Assembly (NCBI GenBank): GCA_964036155.1
Contig: OZ038423.1
Location: 37,587,249-37,651,248 of the forward strand
Source: Diploscapter coronatus
Lineage: Eukaryota; Nematoda; Chromadorea; Rhabditida; Rhabditidae
Direction: 5' to 3'
DNA: 64,000 nucleotides
In this document: positions 30,001 through 35,887 of the stretch, piece after piece
Layout: the number at the start of each line of letters is the position of its first letter
Numbering within the stretch: position 1 is the first letter of the stretch
The notes under the pieces: model-generated
Seen by the model: only the letters and a program-made list of their open reading frames with translations
Databases searched by the model: none
What the model was told of the DNA's origin: nothing
Made by a program: the position numbers and the translations under genes

Positions 30001-30759
30001 ATTTAAGAGGGTCCAGAGAAAAAGCCGGAAAGATTTTCTCACACTGGGGTGGACCCTTCAGCACATTCAGCCTCAGGCCGAACCCATTTTGTAATAGCCC
30101 TCTGTTCACTTCTGCAGAAGACGCGTAGTTTTTCTTTCGACGCGCCAAAAAATGGCTGTTAAAAGTGATGATCACCTGGGTACGTAAAAACTTGGACAAT
30201 TCTCGGAAATCTGTCGGAATTTTCTGAGATTTTGTTTTAATTTCCTATCTTTCAGGCAACTTCTATCTTTCAAGTTTTCTATCCCGTTCCAGAGTGCTTT
30301 TCCTTTTTCCCCGAACCAACCTTTGTTCGTCTCTGTGCTCTGGAATGGTAGGGGTATAGACGACGCTTTGCACGACTCGTCTGGCCGAGCGGATCACTCG
30401 CCTGTGCACCACGGTTGAAGAGGGCGAAATTTGGGGGGATGCTCCTGCGAAAATGTTTCGACAGTTTATTTTTTGAGTTTTCAACGAATTACCATATGGG
30501 GGTGGAGGCGGCCTCGACGACGACGACGGCATAGAGCTTGCCAGCGATGCCGCAGACGCCTGTCGGACGTTGTACTGCTGCGAGGGTGGAATCTGGAAAT
30601 TTATTTTCGATCTTTTTCCAAAAACTCGAATTCCTCCACCTCCTGCCGCCTGTCGATCCTCTCCCGCTCATCGACTGGCGACATGCTCGGCTGGTTTGCC
30701 TGATTCCCCCGCTTCCAAAACTGCACGTCCACCGACGAAAACGCGAAGTCGCGGGCCAT
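1..30759 (-). CDS. vab-10: vab-10-like spectraplakin (whole locus, overview)
   Basis: Cytolinker that ties actin to intermediate filaments or microtubules; in C. elegans, VAB-10A acts in epidermal attachment structures and VAB-10B carries a microtubule-binding tail. I joined 42 exons by phase for the form starting at 28765, giving about 3,620 residues: variable N-terminus (1-223), CH1 (about 224-340), CH2 (about 371-496), spectrin repeats of the plakin domain with an SH3-like insert near 1015-1075, a charged helix (about 1580-1650), then plakin repeats to the stop at 1259. Most introns are 40-100 nt, but those near the 5' end reach 1-3 kb and hold alternative first exons. The B-type tail lies beyond the left edge, so the locus is partial. 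The assignment rests on domain order and the [11 protein letters not shown] start of the actin-binding domain. Species-level orthology is inferred. Confidence 0.93.
52..1258. other. 3' UTR of the A isoform and intron of the B isoform
   Basis: No coding exon was found. On the minus strand this follows the A-form stop at 1259, so about the first 270 bases are 3' UTR down to a poly(A) signal at 985-990. The rest would be intron for transcripts continuing to the exon at the left edge. The sequence is A/T-rich with no recognised repeat. Confidence 0.5.
985..990 (-). terminator. vab-10: Candidate poly(A) signal of the vab-10 A isoform
   Basis: AATAAA on the minus strand, about 270 nt after the plakin-repeat stop codon. 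Position and match are typical for a nematode 3' end. There is no independent evidence of cleavage here. Confidence 0.4.
1259..7174 (-). CDS. vab-10: vab-10 A-specific terminal exon: plakin-repeat array
   Basis: One uninterrupted 5,916-nt exon encoding 1,972 residues up to the TAA at 1259-1261. It begins after an acceptor (aaaattcag) at 7175, with MPPIIRPEP joined in phase 0 to the charged-helix exon. Almost the whole length is degenerate plakin repeats of about 38 residues, built on patterns such as [18 protein letters not shown] and DPxTGxxxS, interrupted by two linkers: a Thr-rich one (TVTETGQQL, around 5.0-5.25 kb) and a Gly/Ser-rich one ([10 protein letters not shown], around 1.95 kb). 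The C-terminal tail contains [10 protein letters not shown], as in plectin-type tails. Plakin repeats dock on intermediate filaments or hemidesmosome-like partners, so this part defines the epidermal A form. It is striking that such a long exon has no intron in a gene otherwise cut every 100 nt or so. Confidence 0.95.
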   Translation of the reverse strand: MPPIIRPEPKVEFITNEIVEEWDKTTNIPEQPKVSEVEDEMQMFQEETVTKTQFYEMEGVLHKQTGEILTFVEAIRQGLLDLHAGGGQFFDLISGSKISLEKAAELGYIDGGFQEVLSTRWGIHHPETQQSITLLEAIQIGLYDPDVRQLRDLNSGEILSMYDCTSKKIFNFDTMHKLIKMGILKLPPISLAQAIEQGVLNTSTGYFTGKYTKETMPIKDALYHGYIQISATQTAAPMIAITLSDAIDNDFINANNGEFNDRNTSDNFTLRDAVSKQHNLLNLHVSEVVNTDENKRLTLGEALVRNAINIRNGNFTDLRSRRSLSLREARREDLISKPLTLTEVSQRDLIDSTGHISDRGTQNRYSLLEAVAAGLLDSDVRHIVDPEEKDVISISEALERGLLGADGKIVLEKSGRQFDIRQAVGEGLLTKRVRHSIFDVKGIKNTQTGDNLSYNEAVEVGAIIPQAERVVDLATQDSYLISDSRAKNIIEPTLHELLTKPVGIKGDRGDFDLSLARAVSKGVIDHTKACFFNRNTKQEMSPRDAYNYGLVSLRGALQVAGLFDVHPSLIAPVKKVDKKKRISRPGASNIELTQDQVKVTLAEAMKQGLIDSRTQRFRQGDIDVSLDDALSRGLIDPNSEWIVPAKSKQAGPTIEEKTTETVTETGQQLAPKFYPDKNLEESVTTVKRVRTTETTALGGPGGVSTYRAITGGKGAIEVPSTGYHIYEAERRGLVDLSTGAISAPNVDRTISFAEGIELGIIESKTVFVKDPRSGRQMNVKEALEQNVMGKDGSVNVHGRHMNIERAVEEKYIIIEPEPLVPYNDQSKIVIQIPTGSGPIISFRPVGQPLVEESEQSWSFDAHRGVFVDHMTGEQLSLEQALARGKITIDDLAVRDALTGREMSFTEAEKWGIVDGKNRYYLDKSDNKRMSFTEAAQQHRIYLAGGADSGDAVQTTVKSQTRTQVSKKEAMSSGVPLSDNTLGKALALGWYDVGAGTFTDPDTSRQHTLKEAIIKGLFNPYDTTVMDKRGNRELSLLEAIQEGIVDDTAGTVKDTSTGRKLDLKSAQEAGIIKGKAYGDSLESGLFSGRLDLSTGHYQAPTGGSVPLHEAFNKNLIDHSNVVVRDPASGHEYSYREAVSRKIVDPDRGLIRNTQTNESTSFPQALTTGLLAGAGSTAKPTTQSQRLVEQKLQLTPFAPHQLSERSADGRHQYVDLGGGKQVKVKVVKGGDGVEKGEYVDPSTGMKFTIQMHGDPFVTETKTSVKSTSQVQSVELEPHAEFVGIDRIRDKRNGRIMSLEDAKRMGLAKVDKKGKQMTKSYSVFRSALQNAVNRGVKDAHDEKISLEDAIRAGIIDIHNLTYKHPKTGEQINLTQAANMGLVDVTLSETLPKGIYHPGTSEIISIQRAIQLGIIDARTGEVRDPRTREKLTWLDILKTVYQAITSDGIFDPTKGTRVPISNALSEGLIKNGRYHNPITGEVIDLNDAVERGLIDRDTYQTMTTPFVSDYRTNRQINLIEAVDSKIIDPKNRTIQLSRQSIVPISKAVQDGRIPRDIGEKLRQVEKLTFAEALGKGLIDVAKNIFKDPDTERQMTIAQAIEQGYIDTGSVESMEGADEKNLANIVQNHDFDENSGRIRDRKTNLNMPFRQAVNQDVIDGDSLLHDLESGQTLTLREALIRRTIDDDGKYIEGQNRIKLSDAVRTGRIALIASPMQAAQAVTEAVKRREAEGYKFKIQDAGDGSRGGGGSSSGPRWRQETTITKRFTPQKTEPGLTVRLRQSQTSIPGDRARSLVDDPSTLADLQHEFLSNLESNQFDVDDKIIKHPVTGRQLSVREAAETGLLDVLTGEIVNPESGRRYSIPAAGHMNLINQSALRRLMEGLNMPIEEVHQASQIISGHGRGRTPSPPPSGSYTHSTTSHTTPEGVKTRQFTRTVNWHGNPEELRRSADPLAPYTTIEDTGSEATQDAPRWARRD
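7556..7981 (-). CDS. vab-10: vab-10 charged helical segment (two exons)
   Basis: Exons 7981-7904 and 7771-7556, both phase 0. They encode about 98 residues dominated by Glu and Arg ([15 protein letters not shown], then [19 protein letters not shown] and so on), which should form a long charged alpha-helix or coiled coil. They follow the last spectrin-type helix ([10 protein letters not shown]). The donor at 7555 is the branch point for the A (plakin repeats) and B (exon at window edge) isoforms. The base composition is G/C-rich and arginine codons are CGN-heavy compared with neighbouring exons. Confidence 0.85.
7982..9574. other. vab-10 intron, 1.6 kb
   Basis: Intron between the last spectrin-repeat exon and the charged-helix exon. 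I saw no convincing coding exon or hairpin. A 37-codon open frame on the minus strand near 9460-9555 has no splice support (see rejected list). Confidence 0.6.
9575..15212 (-). CDS. vab-10: vab-10 plakin domain: spectrin repeats with SH3-like insert (26 exons)
   Basis: Exons, 5' to 3': 15212-14874, 14694-14616, 14537-14479, 14434-14319, 14217-14092, 14042-13988, 13944-13816, 13663-13556, 13514-13443, 13392-13327, 12977-12876, 12814-12719, 12666-12535, 12450-12297, 12153-11919, 11702-11512, 11414-11248, 11154-11030, 10921-10850, 10775-10673, 10622-10529, 10479-10359, 10286-10224, 10165-10027, 9890-9780, 9691-9575. Together they encode about 1,055 residues of heptad-patterned helices with spectrin-type Trp positions ([25 protein letters not shown]). 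The exon pair 12450/12153 encodes the SH3-like fold typical of plakins ([20 protein letters not shown] then [13 protein letters not shown]). Phases agree at every junction. One acceptor, at 10776, ends in GAG (tttgag) rather than CAG. This rigid rod links the actin-binding head to the isoform-specific tail. Confidence 0.92.
12978..13326. other. vab-10 intron, 349 nt
   Basis: Longest intron inside the plakin-domain exons. It is pyrimidine-rich on the plus strand. No gene, hairpin or repeat was recognised. Confidence 0.6.
15504..22645 (-). CDS. vab-10: vab-10 actin-binding domain (CH1 + CH2 exons)
   Basis: CH1 is in exons 22645-22584 ([19 protein letters not shown]), 21942-21853 ([19 protein letters not shown]), 21804-21727 and 21670-21458 ([15 protein letters not shown] then [15 protein letters not shown]). 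CH2 is in exons 16074-16010, 15886-15766 ([20 protein letters not shown]) and 15692-15504 (ending [12 protein letters not shown]). These match the tandem CH module of plectin, dystonin and MACF, which binds F-actin. The first exon needs one incoming base (G, giving Asp), and four different upstream exons end in exactly that phase. Large introns (21457-16075 and 22583-21943) separate the pieces, and an internal start lies inside the first. Confidence 0.95.
16075..19064. other. vab-10 intron between the internal first exon and CH2
   Basis: About 3 kb without a supportable exon on either strand. It includes a copy (near 18060-18085) of a dispersed short motif also found at 24.1, 20.1, 44.4 and 45.2 kb. 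Several 100-aa open frames here lack splice sites or family resemblance. Confidence 0.5.
19065..19466 (-). CDS. vab-10: vab-10 internal alternative first exon (isoform without CH1)
   Basis: ATG at 19464-19466 opens 134 codons ([19 protein letters not shown]...) ending at a donor (GAG|GTAGAA) in phase 0. The CH2 exon at 16074 starts in phase 0, so the join reads ...[15 protein letters not shown]. The protein would have a Ser/Gly/His/Arg-rich, probably disordered head ([19 protein letters not shown]) in place of CH1 while keeping an intact CH2. A CTG/CAG triplet run and a purine-rich tract lie just upstream (19470-19680). I infer a separate promoter. The coding potential is clear from composition and phase, but transcript evidence is needed to show it is used. 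Confidence 0.72.
19467..21457. promoter_or_regulatory. Likely promoter region of the internal vab-10 start, within the CH1-CH2 intron
   Basis: No exon is seen. A short (CTG)n run at 19470-19485 and a G/A-rich tract at about 19615-19680 sit directly upstream of the internal ATG on the minus strand, consistent with a 5' UTR and promoter. The remainder is A/T-rich intron with one copy of the dispersed GCTGAAGCATAGG motif near 20129. The promoter role is inferred from position only. Confidence 0.35.
22646..24854. other. vab-10 intron upstream of CH1, 2.2 kb
   Basis: No coding exon recognised. It holds one copy of the short dispersed motif (24131-24155, reverse orientation) and several pyrimidine-rich runs. 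Open frames here are short and unsupported. Confidence 0.5.
24855..24966 (-). CDS. vab-10: vab-10 alternative first exon 'MVSTAYSSG'
   Basis: ATG at 24964-24966 opens 37 codons ([20 protein letters not shown]...ENNRERHK) plus one base. The only fitting donor is a GC site, AAAG|GCAAGC, close to the ideal GC-donor consensus. The leftover G completes the Asp codon of the CH1 exon at 22645 (K-DERDKIQ), so the phase fits. Upstream on the minus strand (25130-25330) is a long pyrimidine-rich stretch, a plausible promoter. This would be a spectraplakin form whose actin-binding domain starts soon after the N-terminus. Confidence 0.65.
24967..26089. promoter_or_regulatory. Probable promoter region of the 24.97 kb vab-10 start
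   Basis: No exon. Positions 25130-25330 are strongly purine-rich on the plus strand (GAGAGGGAGAGAAGG type), that is C/T-rich in the direction of vab-10 transcription, directly upstream of an alternative first exon. The promoter role is inferred. Confidence 0.35.
26090..26639 (-). CDS. vab-10: vab-10 alternative 5' exons '[10 protein letters not shown]'
   Basis: Two exons. 26639-26536 starts with ATG and encodes 34 acidic residues ([20 protein letters not shown]...) ending at CG|GTAGAA. 26295-26090 follows an AAG acceptor (ttctccaag) and reads [20 protein letters not shown]...[11 protein letters not shown] before GAG|GTAGAC. The joint phase works (2+1), and the final G completes the Asp codon of the CH1 exon at 22645. 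A shorter form could start at the ATG at 26264 inside the second exon. The second exon is well supported by composition and phase. Its link to the first rests on a non-consensus acceptor. Confidence 0.6.
27031..27160. mobile_element. MITE-like element, TTGGAAACC family, copy in vab-10 intron
   Basis: Inverted termini TTGGAAACCAT(GAG) and (T)ATGGTTTCCAA. Read on the minus strand, its core (GGGAAAAGAAACCCCACC, then TCCTCTAACCATAC) matches the same family at 52.4 and 49.0 kb. About 130 bp, no open frame. Confidence 0.6.
27434..27461 (-). CDS. vab-10: vab-10 mini first exon 'MEELIYLGK'
   Basis: ATG at 27459-27461 gives nine codons (MEELIYLGK) plus G before a GTACGG donor. The phase matches the CH1 exon at 22645, giving [18 protein letters not shown]. 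Very short first exons just before the actin-binding domain are known in spectraplakins of other animals. At 28 nt it could be coincidence; the exact phase and good donor are the only support. Confidence 0.4.
27808..28662 (-). CDS. vab-10: vab-10 shared N-terminal variable exons
   Basis: Five in-phase exons: 28662-28527 ([20 protein letters not shown]...), 28445-28350 ([19 protein letters not shown]...), 28302-28190 ([19 protein letters not shown]...), 28131-28018 (...[17 protein letters not shown]...) and 27971-27808 ([19 protein letters not shown]...[10 protein letters not shown]). They encode about 207 Ser/Arg/Gln-rich, probably disordered residues ahead of CH1. The leftover G joins the CH1 exon. 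The exon at 28445-28350 has only a GC donor (GGG|GCATGA), but the reading frame continues exactly. Incoming phase 2 (AG) is supplied by at least two first exons (28719 and 30321). Confidence 0.75.
28719..28765 (-). CDS. vab-10: vab-10 first exon with predicted lipidation signal (MGAKCC)
   Basis: ATG at 28763-28765 opens [15 protein letters not shown] plus AG before a GTGAAA donor, joining in phase to [13 protein letters not shown]. Gly at position 2 followed by Cys-Cys at 5-6 is the classical arrangement for N-myristoylation with palmitoylation, which would tether this spectraplakin isoform to membrane. The acylation is inferred from motif only. The start is supported by an in-frame join and a clean donor. 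Confidence 0.6.
28766..30320. other. vab-10 intron / upstream region of the MGAKCC start
   Basis: No exon supported. A/T-rich with short purine tracts. It would act as promoter region for the 28.77 kb start and as intron for transcripts from 30.76 kb. Confidence 0.45.
30321..30759 (-). CDS. vab-10: vab-10 distal first exons 'MARDFAFSS'
   Basis: Three exons: 30759-30640 ([18 protein letters not shown]...), 30592-30493 ([19 protein letters not shown]...RPPPPPY) and 30444-30321 ([20 protein letters not shown]...PEHRDEQ). The last ends AG|GTTGGT, so phase 2 fits the 28662 exon (R-MLEEERY). The segment is Ser/Pro-rich with a Pro run and basic patches, probably disordered. The two internal introns are only about 47-48 nt. 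This is the longest N-terminal form I can support with confidence. Confidence 0.72.
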
Positions 30760-33222
30760 CTTTTTGGGAAACTTTCAAATCTGCTCCAAAGCCATTTCGA
30801 TTCTGAACATCAAATAAGTGATAAGTGAAAGAGTCGATAGTTACGACAAGTTTTTAAAAGTCGCGAAATGGGGGTGTTTAAAAATTGTGCGCTGCGTGCC
30901 TTCTCATATTTCGTACAGAGATTTAGAGCCTCTCGAGGGCTTGAGGACGAGCAAAGTCAACACCGGATTAATGATGAATCAGAGCTGATTTTCCCACAGG
31001 GCAAATCATTGGAAAGAGAAGATAAAAATCACAAAGATATGATAAAGAGCAAACATTTTCAGGTCTTACAATGTAAAGTTGCAACAGACCACACCCCTCC
31101 AATGATAAAACATAGAGAGTAAAACCGTCGGAAATATTTGTTCGAAAACTGACTGACCAGAAAGGAATGACAGAAAACGGACACCTTATAAAATCCAGCG
31201 CCAAATTTACACAAAACGGGGAGGCGAATAAACTTGAGTTTTGAGTGGAACAGATATTGACACTTTCATAGACATGGTCAGAAATCTCTCCTCGCTTGCT
31301 GAAAGATAACTTTCAAAAGCCGACTGGGATATAATTTTAAATTTTAGTCTGAATTCCGGCCATTTTATACCAGGCGTTTTAAGCTCGATAGGTGAGAAAA
31401 TCGTAAATCGTCTTAGGCCATAAAATCCCGGTCTTATCAATCGAACATTTATGTTCCTAAATTTTTATGAACACACTTCTTCAGGATTAATAAAATTTTT
31501 GAATTGCATTGTACGAAATTAAATTTCAAGTTCAGAAAAATTTTTAAATTGGCAGTGAAAAATCGAAATCGAAAGTTTTATGAACGCGAACACGAACTCT
31601 AAATTCGGGGGATTATTTTGCTGAAAAGTCTCGAATTTGTTGACCTATCGAAAAGAATTCGTCTGTGTTTTTTCTCGTCGCGCATAAAAAAGCATAAAGA
31701 GGGTGCGCTCAGGTAAAACGATACATTTACTTCGCCTCATTTTCACTTATTTCAACACACAACTTTTTTTCTAAAATTTAAAATGATCGATTTTGTGCAA
31801 AATGCTAGTGCGGAAGAATACAAAAGTTGCAAAGTGTTGAATTTCCTAAAATGGTAAAATAAAACAGAACAGAAAAATGGAGGAAGGAGCATGTTTTATG
31901 GAGGGTTTTCGAAGAAAGACAGGCTAGGAGAAATGAATCATAGAAACAATTCCAAAATGCTTCCGGGAAAATTAGAAAAAGGAAGTTTTCTTCCTTTCTA
32001 AAATAAAATAATTTTCAAAAAGAAGATTTCTAGACTTAAAGTGACCCTATTGGAGGTCAGAAACTTAAACTATTTATTGATGCCTCGAGAACCTAGGGAA
32101 ATAAGCTGAATAGAAGGAACCTTTTCCTTTCCTTCTTTTCTCGAGTATTACATTACACTTTTACCTAGAGCTCTCGCACCAATTACAAATTCATAAGTCT
32201 CGCGAAATTATATTTCCTGCTCAAAAATCTCGCTTTTTTCTGTATCATAAAACCGTGCTCATTTCGATATAATTACGCGGGAAGAATCGTCATTTCCTAC
32301 CGAAAAGGAATGAATCATTTCATATTGATTTTATTCGGAGAATTAGATCCGAAAGAGGTAAAAACATGCGAGGAGCGACTTAGAGTGGGAGAGAGAGATG
32401 AAAAAGATGATTGACCGAGGCGAGGCCCGTGGTGCGGATGAATTCACGGTACGAGGGGAGACTCGGGGTGCGAAATTCAATAGAAACACCGACCGCCTTT
32501 CGCGCCTCGTAGTCTCATGCAGAAAAGTTCTCGATTCTCGACTCTCGATCGAGAGTAAGTACGTAGTTTTCTCCATGCAAAATGTAAACACCCGACCGAG
32601 TAATAAAAGCCCGAAATTGAACCTCGAAAATTTGAAGTTCCCAATCTCAGAGCATTTCTGAGAATGAGTCCCACTGTAAATATTGAGCCTGTGCGTTAAC
32701 TATGCGCAATATACAAGGGGGCGGAGCGTTTGTCAAATAGGGGGCAATATTAATGACGCAATGTTATATCTGCTAGGTAAAGGTAAAATAGGTGCCCTAA
32801 GGGGTGGAGGGAGAGAGTAAAGAGTTAAAGAGGGGCTAGCTTTTTGTTTCTCCTCCTCTCTCACTTTTTCGTAATCTCTAGATTTACCTCGGGGGCAGTT
32901 ATTGTATTCATGACAGTCAATCTCTGTTGCACCGTCTAGCTATCTCTTCCTTTCCTCTACTATTTATTTTTTCTCTATCTTTCTGTTCTCTGATTTGGCA
33001 TATTATTTCCCTCCCATTTCCCAACATGGCCTGTGGCAAACTAGTCATGGTCTTCGAGTGAATGTGCTTCTTTTCTCAAAGAGAGCGCGCGCGGGGGAGA
33101 AACGAGTGAATTTTGTGCGCGAAGCGTAAAAACGCAACTAAATTCTTTCATTTTGGTTTGCTATAATGAAATATGCCAGCCGAAATCGGCTGGCATATTT
33201 TCATGGTCTCTTTCAAACTAAC
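30760..33222. other. Region upstream of vab-10 'MARDFAFSS' start
   Basis: No gene supported in about 2.4 kb. It contains purine-rich stretches (32380-32460, 32800-32840), a CT-rich block (32850-33000) and, at the end, a strong hairpin (33165-33204). It may be promoter or intron depending on whether the candidate exon at 33281 is real. Confidence 0.4.
33165..33204. repeat. Perfect-stem hairpin
   Basis: Arms ATGAAATATGCCAGCCG and CGGCTGGCATATTTTCAT pair over 17 bp with one bulged T and a four-base AAAT loop. It lies just downstream (in vab-10 direction) of a candidate first exon. It could be a small structured RNA, a tiny inverted-repeat element or a regulatory hairpin. Nothing in the sequence decides between these. 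Confidence 0.6.
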
Positions 33223-33281
33223 CTAGTTTCCTGTTGGCGAATTGCCAGGTACCACCATCTTGCCTGTCTCGAGATTTTCAT
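33223..33281 (-). CDS. vab-10: Candidate most-distal vab-10 first exon
   Basis: ATG at 33279-33281 opens 19 codons (MKISRQARWWYLAIRQQET) plus AG before a strong GTTAGT donor. Phase 2 with AG is exactly what the shared exon at 28662 needs, giving [11 protein letters not shown]. The open frame extends upstream to 33315 after a tttctag acceptor, so a longer form is possible. It could equally be chance: the exon is short, in another frame ends in TAG, and lies 5 kb from its partner. Confidence 0.35.
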
Positions 33282-33713
33282 GTGCCGTATCCAAAGCGTC
33301 TTTACCCACGACCTAGAAAAGCAAGTGGTTAGTTGTGAGTGCGAGTGATGTCCGAATCGGGTCGGATTTGAAGGTGATTTAGCTGGATTATCTCAAACTG
33401 CATACGAAAAGGGATGAATATATCGTTTAGCGAAAATCATAAATTTAGCCTAAACTAGAACTTTCAAACGTTCAAAATATTTGTTCTTTTAAAGCATGCA
33501 AGAAAGCAGGAATAGGATAGCAATGGTATTCTTCGCAGGAGATCAAATTTGCTCAAGAAAAACAATAAAATTTATTTTTACAAGAATATGTTTCCTGATA
33601 CATAATTTTGGCAGAAATGTGTTGCATCCGTATATTTTGGTGGGCTTTCGGCCTTTGACAGCCCAACAGCTTACCACCACTCTACTATGGCGCCTCGTTT
33701 CGACTCCTCAAAC

Positions 33714-34942
33714 TTATTGCTGTTTTCTGGCGACGGGTTGCGACGTCACCAGCGTTGGAATCGTCATGTCTTCGGTGTCCGTTTCCGAGGAGTCGCTGTC
33801 ACTGAAATTTAAATTCATTTTACGTCAAATCAATGCAAAAATGAGCCGAGTCTCAGTTTTCCTAGGCCCCGCCCATTTTGTATAATTTTGCAAGTCTTCC
33901 CTCACCTCGAAGTCTCATAGTTCCCCAGGCCAGGAATCGCGCTCGGGATGACGCCAATCTGCTGAATGGTCGGCTTCGACTCCTGGGACTTTGCCGACTT
34001 GTCCTTCTCATTTTGCTCGCTCTCTTTGGCCTTCTTCTCGGATGGACCTTCGGTTGCGTCGCTGAAGTGTTTATCTCTTTTATTTTGTACAAATTTATGT
34101 ATCTTTTATTTTTTAAATTTATCTTTGAAGGTTGTATTTATTTATTTCATTTTATTTTTCCTAACCTCTTCCTCTTGATTGCAACAGACAGTAGGGCGGC
34201 CTGTTTGGACTTTGGCGGTGGGCCGGTCGGAGCGGGCTTTGTGATTGCCTGAAATTAAAAATATATATTTTTCAAAAAAAAAACTAGAATAAAAAACCTG
34301 AGAAACGCCGGGTTGGGGGTCAATTCTGGTGACGGTGCGCTCGGCCATTTGCCTGAGAAGCTCTTCTTCCTCCTTCTTCTTCTGCCTTTCCACCTCGAGC
34401 TTCGCGTTGTCCACCTGCTCCAAAAAATCGCACTCGTCCTCGTCAACGCCCCGAATACTGTCTCCTGGAGAAAAAAAATCAAATTTGTCATTTGTTCAAT
34501 TGCCGATTATTTTCTATCTTTTTAATGACTATGGAGAAAACACTCCAGGAACTTATCAGCAGTTTTTTTTTTAAATAAAAATTAATCTAGGGAAGATATC
34601 TAAGAAAACTTTGAAAAATAAGATCTCCTGATTCGTTTTTCCAAAATCCATGTTTTCTTACTTAGTTTCTTCTGCTGCGCGATTTCCTCTTCTTTGGCGA
34701 GCTTGTTGTCGCGGAGCTGTTCGAACAGTGTCTTGTTGCACACTTCTGGTTCGGGAGCGGCTGAAAATAGTTTTTTCTTTTAATTTTATTGTTTTAATTG
34801 ATTCATTTTATTTTCTAATTAAAAAATGAAATAAATGATTCTTACTAATAGGATCGTCGGGCTTCCTGGCCTTCTCCCACTCGTCCTGCCGCTTTTTGCG
34901 CTCCTCGTCCAACTCCGAGGACGTCACGAAGCCGCTCGACAT
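33714..34942 (-). CDS. FAM192A: FAM192A/PIP30 (PSME3-interacting protein) family
   Basis: Six exons: 34942-34846, 34760-34662, 34464-34298, 34248-34166, 34061-33906, 33801-33714; 229 residues (human protein 254). The N-terminus MSSGFVTSSELDEERKKRQD with EWEKARKP is the NIP30 domain signature. Next come KTLFEQLRDNK, then GVDEDECDFLEQV, a Lys/Glu helix, and a C-terminal IGVIPSAIPGLGNYET followed by an acidic SDSDSSETDTED cluster. In vertebrates this family binds the nuclear proteasome activator PA28gamma through a CK2-phosphorylated Ser/acidic tail, and that tail is conserved here. The ATG is the first in frame after a purine-rich leader. It is head-to-head with the CTF8 gene, 179 bp apart. It lies on the same strand as vab-10 but without operon-like spacing evidence. 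Confidence 0.9.
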
Positions 34943-35121
34943 TGAACCTCCTGAAAATAATTCAATTAAAAAATAAGACGAGATTTAAAAAAAAAAAAAA
35001 TTCAGCGAGAAAAGAACAACGACAATAGCCACTAAATCCCTTGCACGTTTGAATAAAGAAAGGCGCTTTTTGAATTTTCTCTTAAAATTTTATTTTTTTA
35101 TTTGAGTATTTTTCCTAGAAA
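34943..35121. promoter_or_regulatory. Bidirectional promoter between FAM192A and CTF8 genes
   Basis: 179 bp between two divergent start codons (34942 minus, 35122 plus). It is A/T-rich with an A-run at 34988-35000 and T-runs near 35095. It must hold both core promoters and 5' leaders. Confidence 0.65.
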
Positions 35122-35557
35122 ATGCAAATTCACGTGGTGCGTAACGAGGCCGGAGTGGATGAGTGGACGATAGTCGAGCTGCAGGGCTCGCTCGAGGTCA
35201 GTGGCCACTCTCTGGACGGCAAAATTCTCGGTAAACTTACAAAACCACTACGAGCCCGACCCGTAGATTATTTTAACTTTTTAAGGGAACCTGTGCTGGC
35301 GAAAGGACACAAAAGAGGCGATTTTGATCATCGGCAACCACTTGCTCGAGGGGAAATTCACACAACTCGAGAAACCGCTTTTGGTAGGGAAAGATTAAAA
35401 AATATTTTGGCGGGAATTTCTGCAGGTAGCCGTGCCCAACGAGGATGACCAGAGCTACGTGGTGAACGCAGTGATCCGCAGGAAACTGCTCTTCAAGCTC
35501 CGTCCCAAACCCATCGTCACCAAGGGACTTAGCGGCCATATGCTAATTTCCAAATGA
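35122..35557 (+). CDS. CHTF8: CTF8 subunit of the CTF18-RFC clamp loader
   Basis: Three exons, 35122-35230, 35286-35383 and 35426-35557; 112 residues (human 121). The reading is MQIHVVRNEAGVDEWTIVEL, QGSLEVSGHSLDGKILG, then GNLCWRKDTKEAILIIGNHL, EGKFTQLEKPLL, and VVNAVIRRKLLFKLRPKPIV near the C-terminus. This matches CTF8 along its length, including the ELQG, IIGNHLLEGK, LEKP and FKxRPKPI blocks. With DCC1 and CTF18 it loads PCNA and supports sister-chromatid cohesion in the nucleus. The second acceptor is a TTTTAAG type. Poly(A) signals follow at 35659-35664 and 35678-35683. Confidence 0.93.
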
Positions 35558-35887
35558 AAAAAGATATCTCAGACGGTTTTCTACCATCTAACATTCTCAT
35601 ACCATTTTCCTAGTCAGTTCAAAATTTTCTTTGATTCGATCAAAACCAAGGCCTTAATAATAAATAAGTTATACAGGAATAAAGCTTTCAGATATTAGGG
35701 AAGAGTTGATCCATTTTTGGAAAAGGGAAGAAATGAAAGAATGGGAGTTAAATTTACATGGAGAAATACCGGTATTTCGACTATAAATCACTTGTAAGGA
35801 AAAGACAACAATAATTATAAAGGATAAGAGAAAATTCGCGTGTTCAGCAGAAATATGCTAATTTTCGATGAGAAAGAAAGGGGGAAA
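35558..35887. other. Convergent 3' region of CTF8 and PIG-U
   Basis: 330 bp between two stop codons facing each other. AATAAA is present twice on the plus strand (35659, 35678). No coding sequence. Confidence 0.55.

Noticed and set aside
33205..33315. Minus-strand frame VVGKDALDTAHENLETGKM... ending in TAG, as a terminal exon of another gene
   Set aside because: No upstream partner exons fit between it and the FAM192A-like gene, and the alternative frame ends in a donor whose phase fits vab-10.
33714..35557. Operon-like arrangement of the FAM192A-like gene with vab-10
   Set aside because: Same strand, but the gap to the nearest well-supported vab-10 exon is about 3 kb, far more than the roughly 100 bp typical of nematode operons.
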